Shown here: positions 45,401 through 55,109 of the stretch, piece by piece | Numbering within the stretch: the stretch's first letter is position 1 | Layout of the letters: every line of letters begins with the position of its first letter | From: Reichenbachiella agarivorans | GTDB taxonomy: Bacteria > Bacteroidota > Bacteroidia > Cytophagales > Cyclobacteriaceae | Length of the DNA: 64,000 nucleotides | Assembly (NCBI RefSeq): GCF_025502585.1 | Contig: NZ_CP106679.1 | Location: 3,131,501-3,195,500 of the forward strand | Direction: 5' to 3' | Made by a program: the position numbers and the translations under genes | The notes under the pieces: generated by a model | Told to the model about the DNA's origin: nothing | Seen by the model: only the letters and a program-made list of their open reading frames with translations | Database searches by the model: none

Positions 45401-45940
45401 ATGAAAGTAAAAATACTCTGTCTAGCGACATTTCTGTTCGCTGGCATTACCTGTTACGCACAGTACAAGGACAACGGGATCAATTTGGCATCTATTTGTA
45501 CACCTCCCAATTGTATCTACTCAGCACTCAGAAACAGTGTTGAGCATCCTTTTGACTCTACTCCGCAGTGGACAATGAATCATGTAGAGTTTGCATTTAA
45601 GAATACAGGTAACTATTTGGTGACGGGCGATTTGGCCATCATAGGGGAGGAATTGGGTGCTGTTATCAACATAGAGATAGATTTCTTTGATGAGTCTGAT
45701 CAACTGGTGACTTCAGTCAACACAGGCAAGTTTGAGTTTTATGCCGAGCTAGGCAATGCCGAACCGGTGGTTATTTCTGGCGAGATAACCGATGAGTTGG
45801 CGGCAAAAGTGTCTTTTGTCAATATGAAGGTACTCAGCAGTAAATTGGTGCCTTATTATGAAATAACTTCTGACTGTTACAATCCTTGCAAAGAAAATCT
45901 CCTGAATGAAAGTATAAAAGAATTTAAGAAGTCCAAATAG
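45401..45940 (+). CDS. secreted paralogue B, function unknown
   Basis: A 179-residue protein with a signal peptide (MKVKILCLATFLFAGITCYA). It aligns end to end with the gene before it: LASICTPPNCIYSALRNS, YLVTGDLA, FEFYAELGNAEPVVISG, KLVPYYEITSDCYNPCKEN and SIKEFKKSK. The four conserved Cys are at the same places, suggesting two disulfides and a periplasmic or secreted location. This and the upstream gene are a tandem duplication that has diverged to about half identity by eye. The function is not known. Confidence 0.72.
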   Translation: MKVKILCLATFLFAGITCYAQYKDNGINLASICTPPNCIYSALRNSVEHPFDSTPQWTMNHVEFAFKNTGNYLVTGDLAIIGEELGAVINIEIDFFDESDQLVTSVNTGKFEFYAELGNAEPVVISGEITDELAAKVSFVNMKVLSSKLVPYYEITSDCYNPCKENLLNESIKEFKKSK

Positions 45941-45976
45941 GACTTTGCTGCGAGCTGTTTAGTTTAGTGGTCAACT

Positions 45977-48577
45977 ATGGAGTTCATTATGGTAATCAGA
46001 TTTTTTTGTTATGTGATTTTTTCAGTGTGTCTACTATCATGTGGAGACCGAGTCAGTGTACAAGTGGAAGAGGGCGTCTCCAAAATATTGGCAGATGGTC
46101 GTTCACAGCAGCTGCAGTCGATCAGTTATGATCTTTCATTTGACATTCCCAAAATCAGCACGGACTCGATCACAGGTAAATTGAAACTTGCCTTTAAAAC
46201 AAATCAATCCGATAGTGATGTTGTGTTGGATTTTGAATCCCCATCGATTCAGAGACTGATTGCCAATGGAGATGAACTCGTGCCTATTCAGGAAAAGGGT
46301 CATTTGATTTTACCAGCTAGCTACATCAAAAAGGGATACAATGAATTGGAAATTGATTTTGTCTCAGGAGATGAAGCGTTCAATCGCAATCAGGATTATC
46401 TCTATACCTTGTTTGTTCCCAACCATGCCTCTACGGCATTTCCTTGTTTTGACCAACCAGATTTGAAGGCACGTTTTCGCTTGCGGTTAAATATGCCTAG
46501 TGATTGGAAGGCAATTTCTAATACTGCGGTCGTTTCTGAGTCGGTGGAGGGCGACAAGAAAATAATTCAGTTTGACCAGACATTTGATATCAGTACCTAT
46601 CTCTTCTCTTTCGTAGCGGGCGATTTTGATTATGAGCAGCGGTCTACCAAAGGCTTTGACTTGGAGATATTGCATCGTGAGGAGCCGGACGATCGTTTGC
46701 GTCAGAATCTCTATGAAATCACTCAACTGCACAAGCAGTCCGTAGAATGGATGGAGAATTACACAGGGATCGCTTATCCCTTTCAGAAGTTTGGAATCGC
46801 AATATTGCCCAGTTTCCAGTTTGGTGGGATGGAGCACCCTGGAGCGATTGACTACAGGGCTTCTCTGCTGATGCTGGAGGAATCCGCTACGCAGGATGAC
46901 AAACTCAGACGGGCAGGATTGATTGCGCACGAGACTGTCCATATGTGGTTTGGCAACTGTGTCACAATGAAGTGGTTTGACGATGTGTGGATGAAAGAAG
47001 TGTTTGCCAACTACCTCGCAGACAAGATTGTGGCAGAGATGTTTCCAGACATCAATCACGACTTGGTTTTTCTCTATGATCATTACCCAAGTGCCTACGA
47101 AGTAGATCGCTCTAGTGGCGCAACACCGATACGCCAACCGCTTGACAACCTAGATGATGCCGCCAATATGTACGGAAGCATCATCTACCACAAGGCCCCC
47201 ATCATGATGAGGCAGTTGGAGATGCTCGTGGGTGATAAAGTCCTCCAATCATCTCTCAAGGACTATCTCGATAGCTATGAATACAAGAGTGCTGATTGGG
47301 AGGATTTGATTACAATCATCGCACGTGTATCTGGCAAAGATTTGTCAGTATTCAACCAATCATGGGTCTATCAAGAAGGCATGCCCTTTTTTGAGTTGAA
47401 GTTTACAGAAACGGACGCGCTCAGTGAATATGACATCATACAGCACGATCCCAAAGGAAAAGGGAGAATCTGGCCGCAGTATTCGGATATCATATTTAGC
47501 GATGATTTGGGCGTGATGAGTCACAGCCTGATGCTAGATCAGCATCACTATATCTTGCCCAAGGTACGAGGAACGGAAGATCCGAAGTTCATCTTGATGA
47601 ATAGTGAAGGAAAAGGCTATGGCGTATTTTTCCATGGTTTACAATATGTCAAGAACGAGTTTCTATTCAAGCAAGCTCGTGTGGACATCTCTCGCTACAA
47701 GAATGAACTCGTGAGGGGATCAGCATATATCAACTTGCATGAGTATCTGTTGCAAGAGGGTTTTCATCCGCAGCTGTATTTTCAGTTTTTGCAAAATTAT
47801 CTCCGAGAGGAACAAAATGAGGTGATCATAACCTACCTGCTGTCTACCATTCAGCAAGTTTATTTTCAGTTCTTTACGCATGAGATGAGAATCGAAAATG
47901 CGGAGAATATCGAAAACCTCTTGTTGACAAAAATAGAATCGACAGAGAGCGGACAGTTAAAAACCACTTTGTTCAATGCCTATATGGACGTGGCTTTGAG
48001 TACCAAGGCCATAGACAATCTCAAAAAGTACTGGGAAGATGAATTACTGCCAACAGGCATCACAGTATCTAAAAGACAGCGTGAGAGTATCGCGATGAAC
48101 ATAGCTATGAAGGGTAGTTCAGAGGATGAAGTCTATGTGGATTGGCAAATAGAGAAAATGGAAAATAGTGATAGAATCGACAGGATGAAATTTATCCAGC
48201 CTGCCTTGTCTCACGACCAAGTAATCAGAGATCAGTTCTTCGAAAGTTTGAAATATCCTGCCAATAGACTACATGAACCATGGGTGTTGAGTGCATTGGC
48301 GTATCTCCATCATCCGTATAGACAAGAAGCCTCTATTGCCTATCTCAAGCCTTCATTGGAGATGTTGGCAGAGCTACAGCAGACGGGAGATATCTTCTTT
48401 AGCAAAGGGTGGATGAACCAAACTTTGGCGGGTTACAATTCTACACAAGCAGCTGATATAGTCAGAGCGTATTTGTCAGAGAATCAATTGTCCTCTCATT
48501 TGAGAAACAAACTTTTACAGTCTTCGGATATTCTTTTCAGGTCCGAAAAGAACCTGAAAGAATACCAAGGGAATTAA
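45977..48577 (+). CDS. M1-family metallopeptidase lipoprotein
   Basis: An 866-residue zinc aminopeptidase-like enzyme. The lipoprotein signal ends with LLSC (residues 19-22). The catalytic part has the substrate-binding motif GGMEHPGAIDYRA in the place of GAMEN, the zinc site HETVH (His318, His322) and the downstream Glu341 in MKEVFANYLADK, matching HEXXH-x18-E. The C-terminal HEAT-like part is long. GAMEN reads as GGMEH here, so exopeptidase geometry may differ. ATG 45989 is an alternative start. Its TAA overlaps the convergent exporter stop as TTAA. Confidence 0.9.
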   Translation: MEFIMVIRFFCYVIFSVCLLSCGDRVSVQVEEGVSKILADGRSQQLQSISYDLSFDIPKISTDSITGKLKLAFKTNQSDSDVVLDFESPSIQRLIANGDELVPIQEKGHLILPASYIKKGYNELEIDFVSGDEAFNRNQDYLYTLFVPNHASTAFPCFDQPDLKARFRLRLNMPSDWKAISNTAVVSESVEGDKKIIQFDQTFDISTYLFSFVAGDFDYEQRSTKGFDLEILHREEPDDRLRQNLYEITQLHKQSVEWMENYTGIAYPFQKFGIAILPSFQFGGMEHPGAIDYRASLLMLEESATQDDKLRRAGLIAHETVHMWFGNCVTMKWFDDVWMKEVFANYLADKIVAEMFPDINHDLVFLYDHYPSAYEVDRSSGATPIRQPLDNLDDAANMYGSIIYHKAPIMMRQLEMLVGDKVLQSSLKDYLDSYEYKSADWEDLITIIARVSGKDLSVFNQSWVYQEGMPFFELKFTETDALSEYDIIQHDPKGKGRIWPQYSDIIFSDDLGVMSHSLMLDQHHYILPKVRGTEDPKFILMNSEGKGYGVFFHGLQYVKNEFLFKQARVDISRYKNELVRGSAYINLHEYLLQEGFHPQLYFQFLQNYLREEQNEVIITYLLSTIQQVYFQFFTHEMRIENAENIENLLLTKIESTESGQLKTTLFNAYMDVALSTKAIDNLKKYWEDELLPTGITVSKRQRESIAMNIAMKGSSEDEVYVDWQIEKMENSDRIDRMKFIQPALSHDQVIRDQFFESLKYPANRLHEPWVLSALAYLHHPYRQEASIAYLKPSLEMLAELQQTGDIFFSKGWMNQTLAGYNSTQAADIVRAYLSENQLSSHLRNKLLQSSDILFRSEKNLKEYQGN

Positions 48578-50310
48578 ATTCTAGCCTGATAGGTGTAGAG
48601 TTCAAAGTACCTGCCTTCTTTGGCAATCAACTGATCGTGTGTGCCTGATTCCGCTATTTCTCCACCTTCGATGACCAAGATTTGATCTGCCTGTTTGATT
48701 GTACTCAATCTATGGGCGATGACAAAGGTCGTTCGACCGGCCATGAGTGATTTCAAACTTTCTTGGATGTAGGATTCACTTTCCGTATCTAGGTTGGAAG
48801 TGGCCTCATCTAGGATCAAGATTCTCGGATTGGCCAAAATGGCTCTGGCGATAGCTATTCTTTGTCTTTGTCCTCCTGATAGTTTGACGCCCCTTTCTCC
48901 AATGAGAGTATCCAAGCCATCTTCAAATCTGTCTGTGAATTCATTGACATGGGCAGATTTGACGGCTTGTAGTAACTCTTCCTCTGAGGAATCTGGTCTT
49001 GGGAACAAGATGTTTTCACGAATCGTGCCCTCAAACAAAAAGTCATCTTGTAGCACTACACCGAGGTTTTTTCTATAGCTGTTGAGCGTGATGTTGGAGA
49101 GGTCTTTTCCATCCACCAGCACACTGCCCGAAACGGGTGAAATGAAAGAAGCGACCAAGCCAGCAATCGTAGATTTGCCAGACCCTGACGTACCCACTAG
49201 TGCGGTTACACTGCCTTTGGCTGCTTCAAATGAAACTTCTTTGATGACATTTTTACCTTCCTCGTAGGCGAATGACACTTTGTCAAACTGAATGTTGCCT
49301 TCAATGTCGTCAAGCTCGATGGTTCTGTCTTTGATGTCATCTTCGGTATCCATGCCCATGATTTCTTCTGTACGATCCAGACCTGCAAAGGCTTCAGTCA
49401 TTTGGCTACCGATGTTGCTCATCTGCACGATAGGCGCGATCATGAAGCCCAAGTACAGTGTGAACGCTAGGAATTCTCCCAGAGTCAAGTCATTTTCCAT
49501 GATCATATAACCACCAATCCCCATGATGCCCGTAGAGGCAATCCCTAATAGGAGAGTGGCCGAACTGGTCACCAAGGCGGTAGAGGTCAAGCTTTTCTTG
49601 ACATTGTCGTAGAGCTTGAGGGCACCTGTTTCGAAAGTCTTGATTTCTTGTTCTTCAGCGTTGAAGCCTTTGATCACGCGGATGCCATTGAGCGTTTCGG
49701 TCAAGCGACCTGTTACTTCTGCATTGATCTCGCCACGCTTGCGGAAGATCGGTCGGATGTAGGCAAATGCTTTCATCGACACCACTCCAAATATCGCTAC
49801 AGGTACCAACACGTAGAGCGTCATCATCGGACTGATATTGATGAGCAGTACCAGTGAAATGATGGCTGTCAATACCCCTCCAAATAGTTGCACCAAGCCA
49901 GTACCGACTAGGTTTCGTACACCCTCTACATCGCTCATGATCCTAGAGACCAGTGCGCCACTTTTGTTGTTGTCGAAGAAGTTGATGGGCAGCTGAATGA
50001 TTTTCTTCTGGACCTTGACGCGGAGCTGTGCGATGAGGTGTTGTGCTTCTACACTGAGCAGCCGAGTGAGGGCAAAACTCGTGACAGCTTGGATGATGAT
50101 GGCTCCCAGTACAACCAAGATAAGGGTTTTGAGCAATTCGAAATCATTGTTTTTGATGACGTCATCCATCAGGTACTGAGAGGCTTTGGGCAGCACAAGA
50201 CTGGCTAAACGACTGATGATGATGAGGACAAGTCCAAGGATGATTAGTTTTTTTCTAGGGAGAATGATGGTCTTAAAAACGTGACCCAATGAGGCTTTTT
50301 GCTTTGGCAT
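48574..50310 (-). CDS. ABC transporter with fused membrane and ATPase domains (MsbA/LmrA type)
   Basis: A 578-residue exporter half-transporter. Six predicted helices occupy residues about 15-310, then the nucleotide-binding domain with Walker A VGTSGSGKSTIAGL, the signature LSGGQRQRIAIARAIL, Walker B RILILDEATSNLD and the switch His in VIAHRLS. It would act as a homodimer moving lipid or a hydrophobic compound; the substrate is not set by sequence. I start at ATG 50310 (MPKQKASLG), not the first in-frame codon. It ends tail to tail with the M1 gene. Confidence 0.93.
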   Translation of the reverse strand: MPKQKASLGHVFKTIILPRKKLIILGLVLIIISRLASLVLPKASQYLMDDVIKNNDFELLKTLILVVLGAIIIQAVTSFALTRLLSVEAQHLIAQLRVKVQKKIIQLPINFFDNNKSGALVSRIMSDVEGVRNLVGTGLVQLFGGVLTAIISLVLLINISPMMTLYVLVPVAIFGVVSMKAFAYIRPIFRKRGEINAEVTGRLTETLNGIRVIKGFNAEEQEIKTFETGALKLYDNVKKSLTSTALVTSSATLLLGIASTGIMGIGGYMIMENDLTLGEFLAFTLYLGFMIAPIVQMSNIGSQMTEAFAGLDRTEEIMGMDTEDDIKDRTIELDDIEGNIQFDKVSFAYEEGKNVIKEVSFEAAKGSVTALVGTSGSGKSTIAGLVASFISPVSGSVLVDGKDLSNITLNSYRKNLGVVLQDDFLFEGTIRENILFPRPDSSEEELLQAVKSAHVNEFTDRFEDGLDTLIGERGVKLSGGQRQRIAIARAILANPRILILDEATSNLDTESESYIQESLKSLMAGRTTFVIAHRLSTIKQADQILVIEGGEIAESGTHDQLIAKEGRYFELYTYQARI

Positions 50311-50326
50311 GATAGGAGTTAAATAA

Positions 50327-50374
50327 AATAACCTTAATCTATACGGCATTAGTCCCGAATAGATTAAGATTATT
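50327..50374 (-). terminator. terminator of the DUF4136/barrel operon (minus strand)
   Basis: Two 16-bp arms at 50327-50342 and 50359-50374 match with a single mismatch (core CTTAATCTAT / ATAGATTAAG). On the minus strand the stem is followed by a T-rich tail. It lies 20 bp after the barrel gene's stop and before the exporter start. Confidence 0.75.
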
Positions 50375-50394
50375 TAATGATTTATTGAAGCCAC

Positions 50395-50985
50395 TTAGTA
50401 GGTCATGGCAAAGCCAATATTGAATATCAATCCCTGTATATGGAAGTCGTTGGACGATTGGAAAGCCTGATCATATCTCCCACTGAAATTCAATCCCCCA
50501 CCATAGAGTCCAATAGGGATGAATACTCCTACCTCTGGTGCAAGGGTGAAATGCGTAGTAGTTTTGGATACATCCCAAAGACCGATTTGTACTTTTTGAT
50601 TGACAAAGGATACACCGGTGTTGAGTCCTAAATATGGACGGATGTCACCATCTTGACCCGCATAGAGATGTGCATTGGCCATGATAGGATAGATATTGAT
50701 GTATCTTATTTGTGTACCATAGGCATCTAGTCCATCTTCAATGTGTTGTAATCCACGTTGTTTTTGATAATATACTTGCCATCCAGTATATCCCCCTACA
50801 GATAAAAAATCAGAGAAGAATTTTCTACCACCAATATTTAAGCCTTGTGCACTGGTTTCTTCAATAAAATCTTTGAACTCTCCAACTGGAGTGGCGATTT
50901 GCCAGTTGATGTTGAACATGGATTCTTGAGACCATGCCAACTCAAAGCATGAAACAAAGAGCGCTAAGAGAATTAATTTTTTCAT
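50395..50985 (-). CDS. small outer-membrane beta-barrel-like protein
   Basis: A 196-residue protein with a signal peptide (MKKLILLALFVSCFELAWS) and an 8- to 10-strand-like pattern with many Gly and aromatic residues, such as DIRPYLGLNTGVSFV and GGGLNFSGRYDQAF, ending in NIGFAMTY. It resembles the OmpX/OmpW-like small barrels common in Bacteroidota; no specific family is recognised. It starts 10 bp after the DUF4136 lipoprotein, so the two are co-transcribed and may work together at the outer membrane. Confidence 0.72.
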   Translation of the reverse strand: MKKLILLALFVSCFELAWSQESMFNINWQIATPVGEFKDFIEETSAQGLNIGGRKFFSDFLSVGGYTGWQVYYQKQRGLQHIEDGLDAYGTQIRYINIYPIMANAHLYAGQDGDIRPYLGLNTGVSFVNQKVQIGLWDVSKTTTHFTLAPEVGVFIPIGLYGGGLNFSGRYDQAFQSSNDFHIQGLIFNIGFAMTY

Positions 50986-50995
50986 GTCTTAATGA

Positions 50996-51601
50996 TTAGT
51001 TGGTTTGTAAATAGGGTGATTGTAAAAATGCTTGGTCTATCAACTCTTCTACTCTGCTTTGTGATAGACTATTCCTCAACAGACCGTTGACCGCACCAAT
51101 CCATACAGCTTTTGAGTCCTCATTTTGATCGTCGACATCATTTTGGTTGACCATGGCTATCAAGATAGTACCGGTAGAATAGGAGTAAACATAACTAGGA
51201 GGATAATAGCCCCATCCCCATCCAGGATACCATGGATCATACCAAAACCAACAGTCCCAACAACCACCCGCTTGATAATTTTCGGTAGTAATCACTTCGG
51301 GCAAAATAACTACGTCTGGTCTTGTCGTATGAGGGTTAATTCTAGTGTACCCATAGGAAGTCATGTTTTTGATGATTCTGTTCAGTATGGCAGCATCAAA
51401 CTTATGTTCTGAATCATTGTTGCTGTCGTTGTGCAAGACAGAATCAGGCATGGCATAGGTCTTGAAGTTGTGAGCCTCGATTGTGGTCTCATCATATGAA
51501 GTCATTACTAAATCTAGCTCTTCGGTGCTGTTGATTTCGTCAGGATAGCAACCAGATACCAGTAGTAGTATCAGTAGCAAAAGAGGGTATGGTTTGTTCA
51601 T
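50996..51601 (-). CDS. DUF4136 lipoprotein
   Basis: A 201-residue protein with a lipoprotein signal (PLLLLILLLVSGCYPDE, Cys as the lipidated residue). The mature part has the DUF4136 pattern: FKTYAMPDS near the start and ILNRIIKNMTSYGYTRI leading to PDVVI, then a Trp/Tyr/Gly-rich loop CWDCWFWYDPWYPGWGWGYY. The function is unknown; these proteins sit on the inner face of the outer membrane. ATG 51601 is chosen because it gives the lipoprotein signal; the frame is open 24 codons further upstream. Confidence 0.85.
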   Translation of the reverse strand: MNKPYPLLLLILLLVSGCYPDEINSTEELDLVMTSYDETTIEAHNFKTYAMPDSVLHNDSNNDSEHKFDAAILNRIIKNMTSYGYTRINPHTTRPDVVILPEVITTENYQAGGCWDCWFWYDPWYPGWGWGYYPPSYVYSYSTGTILIAMVNQNDVDDQNEDSKAVWIGAVNGLLRNSLSQSRVEELIDQAFLQSPYLQTN

Positions 51602-51888
51602 GTAATTACGTTTAGTTTTATAATGTGCTAAAGTATTAAAAATATCCCGACTCAAGTCACCCTTGTAGCCCATTATACTAACCTGTTGTCCAACCCCTGT
51701 CTACCTTATCCAGAGGAGAATCATTTATCGTCAGTTTGTCGCTGGCAACTGATCTGGTCTTAGTGGACGTACGACCAGTGAGGGGGTAAATCCTAAGGAA
51801 GATGTACAGCTCCTCCAAATAAGCATCTCAAACGACAAGATATAATTATCAATCTCATTAACTTTCACTTTTGTCAAAATCAGTAGTG
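51602..51888. other. intergenic region between DUF4136 operon and restriction locus
   Basis: About 290 bp that must hold two divergent promoters. A TGGTC/GACCA stem lies near 51749-51773. No clear TAnnTTTG element or attachment-like repeat is seen. Confidence 0.3.
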
Positions 51889-52083
51889 ATGAACCGGATC
51901 AAAGCAGTACTAGAAGAAAAAGGAATCATACAAACTGGGCTAGCCGAAAAGCTGGGTAAAAGCTACAATATGACCAATTCGCATGTTCAAAATAGAAGTC
52001 AACCGAGTTTGGAGGATTTCTATAAGGTAGCAAAGATTCTAGATGTATATGTAAAGGATTTGTTGGTGTCTAACCAAAAGTAA
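51889..52083 (+). CDS. XRE-family helix-turn-helix regulator
   Basis: A 64-residue HTH protein, the size of a single Cro/CI domain: AVLEEKGIIQTGLAEKLGKS is helices 1-2, NMTNSHVQNRSQPSLEDFYK the recognition helix region, and IAKILDVYVKDLL-like helices 4-5 close it. Its stop codon is directly followed by the hsdR ATG with no gap. It is therefore almost certainly a controller of the restriction genes, comparable in place to C proteins of other restriction systems (inference). TTG 51871 or GTG 51886 are other starts. Confidence 0.85.
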   Translation: MNRIKAVLEEKGIIQTGLAEKLGKSYNMTNSHVQNRSQPSLEDFYKVAKILDVYVKDLLVSNQK

Positions 52084-55000
52084 ATGACTAAAGAATATCA
52101 AATAGAAGAAAATCTGATTGAGCAACTTAAAGAGCTCAAATACACCTACCGTTCTGATATTATGGACAGGAAGGCGCTTGAACAAAATTTCAAAACGAAA
52201 TTTGAAGCATTGAACCGTGTGCGCTTATCGGAAAGTGAGTTTTTGCGCTTACGAGAAGAAATCATAGAACCTGATGTTTTTGCTGCTTCAAAAAAACTTA
52301 GAGAAAGACAATATTTTCAAAGAGAAGATGGAACGCCTTTGCATTACACTTTGGTCAACATCAAAGATTGGTGTAAAAATGAGTTTGAAGTAATTAGTCA
52401 ATTACGCATCAATACAGAAAACAGCCATCAACGATACGACATCATTTTGCTGATTAATGGCTTGCCTGTTGTCCAAATTGAATTGAAGAAGCTAGATGTT
52501 ACTCACCGCAAGGCCATGCAACAAATTGTGGATTACAAAAATGATCCTGGCAATGGCTATACCAATACGTTGATGTGTTACATGCAGTTGTTCATTGTAA
52601 GTAATGGGTCAAGAACCATTTACTTCTCCAACAATAAGAATCAACACTTTCAATTTAATGCAGACGAACAATTCTTGCCTGTGTATGAATTGGCAGATGT
52701 AAATAACAAAAAGATTAATCGACTGGATTTATTTGCCGAGAAATTCTTGTCTAAGTGCACACTTGGCGAAATGATTAGCAAGTACATGGTATTAGTAGAA
52801 AGCGAACAGAAATTGCTCGTAATGCGACCTTACCAAGTATATGCAGTAAAGGCGATTGTTGATTGTATTAAGGATAACCGTGGAAATGGTTATATCTGGC
52901 ACACCACAGGTAGTGGTAAAACACTGACTTCATTTAAAGCCTCTACGCTTCTAAAAGACAATGCAGACATTGAAAAGTGTTTGTTTGTAGTGGATCGAAA
53001 AGACCTTGATCGTCAAACCCGTGAGGAGTTCAATAAATTTCAGGAAGGCAGTGTAGAAGAAAACACGAACACCGAAACTTTGGTCAGGCGACTACTATCT
53101 ACCGACTATGCAGACAAGGTGATCGTAACCACCATTCAAAAATTAGGCATTGCATTAGATAGCACCAACAAGAAAAACTACAAAGAACGTTTGGAACCAT
53201 TGAGCGACAAACGTATCGTTTTCATTTTTGACGAATGTCACCGTTCGCAGTTTGGAGAAAATCATAAAGCGATTAAAGAGTTCTTCCCCAATGCACAATT
53301 GTTTGGATTTACCGGGACGCCCATTTTTGAGCAAAATGCCACTTATAGACAAATAACAGGTGAAGAAGAAACATTAAAAACCACAGACGCCATTTTTGAA
53401 AAGCAGTTGCACGCTTATACCATTACGCATGCCATAGATGATCAAAACGTACTGAAATTTCATATCGACTACTTTAAGGGAGAAGGCACTGTCACTGCAA
53501 AGCCGGGAGAAACCCTGCCCGTCCGACAGGCGGGGATTGCCCAACAAGCCGTGGCAGAAGCGATTATCGACAAACATAATGCAGCCACCAATCAACGCAA
53601 ATTCAATGCGGTGCTGGCAACTGCCTCTATCAATAATGCCATTGAATATTACCGCATATTAAAGTCGGTTCAAATACAAAAACTAGCAGAAGACCCTGAT
53701 TTTGTTCCGCTCAATATTGCCTGTGTATTTTCTCCTCCAGCTCAGTTGATTGCCCAAGAAGGCGACCAACAAAGCCAAAAGAATGCGGCAGACATTAAGC
53801 AACTTCAGGAAGACTTAGCACAGGAGAAGGAAGACAACAAGCATAACCCTGAAGAGAAGAAACAAGCCCTGATAGAAATCATAGCCGATTATAACCAACA
53901 GTTTGGCACCAATCACGACATCAACAATTTTGATATCTACTATCAGGACATACAAAGACGAATCAAAGACCAAAAATATAGCAACAAAGATTATCCGCAC
54001 AAAAACAAGATTGATCTGACCATAGTGGTGGACATGCTGCTCACAGGGTTTGATTCTAAATACCTGAATACACTGTATGTGGACAAGAACCTGAAATACC
54101 ACGGACTGATTCAAGCGTTTTCACGAACCAATCGGGTGTTGAACGACACCAAGCCTTATGGGAATGTACTCGATTTCCGTTCGCAACAAGAAGCAGTAAA
54201 TCAGGCGATAACCCTCTTCTCTGGTGAAGAAGGAAGTAAAGCCAAAGAAATTTGGATGGTGGATCCTGCTCCAGTGGTGATTGACCAATACCAAAAGGCA
54301 GTGGAAGCCTTGGGCGATTTTATGAAAGAACACAACTTGGTAAACGAACCACAGGAAGTGTACAACCTGCGTGGAGATGCTGCTAAGATTGCATTCGTAA
54401 AAAACTTTAAGGAAGTGCAACGCCTAAAGACCCAACTCGACCAATACACCGATTTGGATAAAGAACAGCAAGAAACCATTGAAGGCATTCTGCCAAAAAA
54501 CAACTATCAAGAATTCAAAAGTTCCTATTTAGAAACAGCAAAAGCATTCAAAAAAAGGCAAGAGAAAGAAGGGGAAGATGCACCCGAAGACATTCAACAA
54601 TTAGATTTTGAGTTTGTCCTCTTCGCCTCCGCGGTGATTGATTACGATTACATCATACGCTTGATTGCCGATAGCACTCAGCAAAAGCCCTCTAAGCAGA
54701 AAATGACTGATTCACAACTCATCAGTTTGTTGAAATCCAATGCTAACCTGATGGACGAAGAGGAAGACTTAACCGATTTTATAAAACAGCTAGACAGGTC
54801 TAGAGGGTATAGCGTTGAAGATGTTTACAACATGGTCGAAACCTTTAAAGTAGAGAAATACGACAAAGAACTGGCTGCCATTGCCAATGCAAATGGTTTG
54901 AAAACAGCAGACCTAAAAGCATTTGTAGAACAGATTATGAGCCGAATGATTTTTGACGGGGAAAAACTCACTGACCTGATGGAGCCTTTGGAACTCGGCT

Positions 55001-55107
55001 GGAAACAGCGCAGCAAAGCTGAAACCGCCTTGATGAACGACTTAGTACCTCAACTCAAGAAATTGGCAGGCGATAGAGAGATTAGCGGATTGGTCGCTTA
55101 TGAATAA
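52084..55107 (+). CDS. hsdR: type I restriction enzyme, R (endonuclease/translocase) subunit
   Basis: A 1007-residue motor-nuclease subunit that translocates and cuts unmodified DNA. The PD-(D/E)xK nuclease is Asp119, Glu133 and Lys135 (RYDIILL, QIELKK). The SF2 helicase part has Walker A HTTGSGKTLTSF (from residue 273), DECHR (383) and GFTGTP (about 408), then FSRTNRV near residue 680. A C-terminal helical region binds the methylase core. All key residues look intact. Residues 478-484 (LPVRQAG), between helicase motifs, come from a GC-rich palindrome and look like a small in-frame insertion. Confidence 0.96.
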   Translation: MTKEYQIEENLIEQLKELKYTYRSDIMDRKALEQNFKTKFEALNRVRLSESEFLRLREEIIEPDVFAASKKLRERQYFQREDGTPLHYTLVNIKDWCKNEFEVISQLRINTENSHQRYDIILLINGLPVVQIELKKLDVTHRKAMQQIVDYKNDPGNGYTNTLMCYMQLFIVSNGSRTIYFSNNKNQHFQFNADEQFLPVYELADVNNKKINRLDLFAEKFLSKCTLGEMISKYMVLVESEQKLLVMRPYQVYAVKAIVDCIKDNRGNGYIWHTTGSGKTLTSFKASTLLKDNADIEKCLFVVDRKDLDRQTREEFNKFQEGSVEENTNTETLVRRLLSTDYADKVIVTTIQKLGIALDSTNKKNYKERLEPLSDKRIVFIFDECHRSQFGENHKAIKEFFPNAQLFGFTGTPIFEQNATYRQITGEEETLKTTDAIFEKQLHAYTITHAIDDQNVLKFHIDYFKGEGTVTAKPGETLPVRQAGIAQQAVAEAIIDKHNAATNQRKFNAVLATASINNAIEYYRILKSVQIQKLAEDPDFVPLNIACVFSPPAQLIAQEGDQQSQKNAADIKQLQEDLAQEKEDNKHNPEEKKQALIEIIADYNQQFGTNHDINNFDIYYQDIQRRIKDQKYSNKDYPHKNKIDLTIVVDMLLTGFDSKYLNTLYVDKNLKYHGLIQAFSRTNRVLNDTKPYGNVLDFRSQQEAVNQAITLFSGEEGSKAKEIWMVDPAPVVIDQYQKAVEALGDFMKEHNLVNEPQEVYNLRGDAAKIAFVKNFKEVQRLKTQLDQYTDLDKEQQETIEGILPKNNYQEFKSSYLETAKAFKKRQEKEGEDAPEDIQQLDFEFVLFASAVIDYDYIIRLIADSTQQKPSKQKMTDSQLISLLKSNANLMDEEEDLTDFIKQLDRSRGYSVEDVYNMVETFKVEKYDKELAAIANANGLKTADLKAFVEQIMSRMIFDGEKLTDLMEPLELGWKQRSKAETALMNDLVPQLKKLAGDREISGLVAYE
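53513..53535. repeat. GC-rich palindrome inside hsdR encoding LPVRQAG
   Basis: CCCTGCCCGTC (53513-53523) and GACAGGCGGGG (53525-53535) are 11-base arms matching at 9 of 11 positions, in an otherwise AT-rich gene. The encoded residues lie in a linker between helicase motifs. It looks like one of the short palindromic repeats seen in genomes of Bacteroidota. Confidence 0.6.
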
Positions 55108-55109
55108 TT

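Noticed and set aside
51602-51888. Attachment site or integrase at the left edge of the restriction locus
   Set aside because: No integrase, tRNA or direct repeat matching the right edge could be seen, so an integrated island is not supported.
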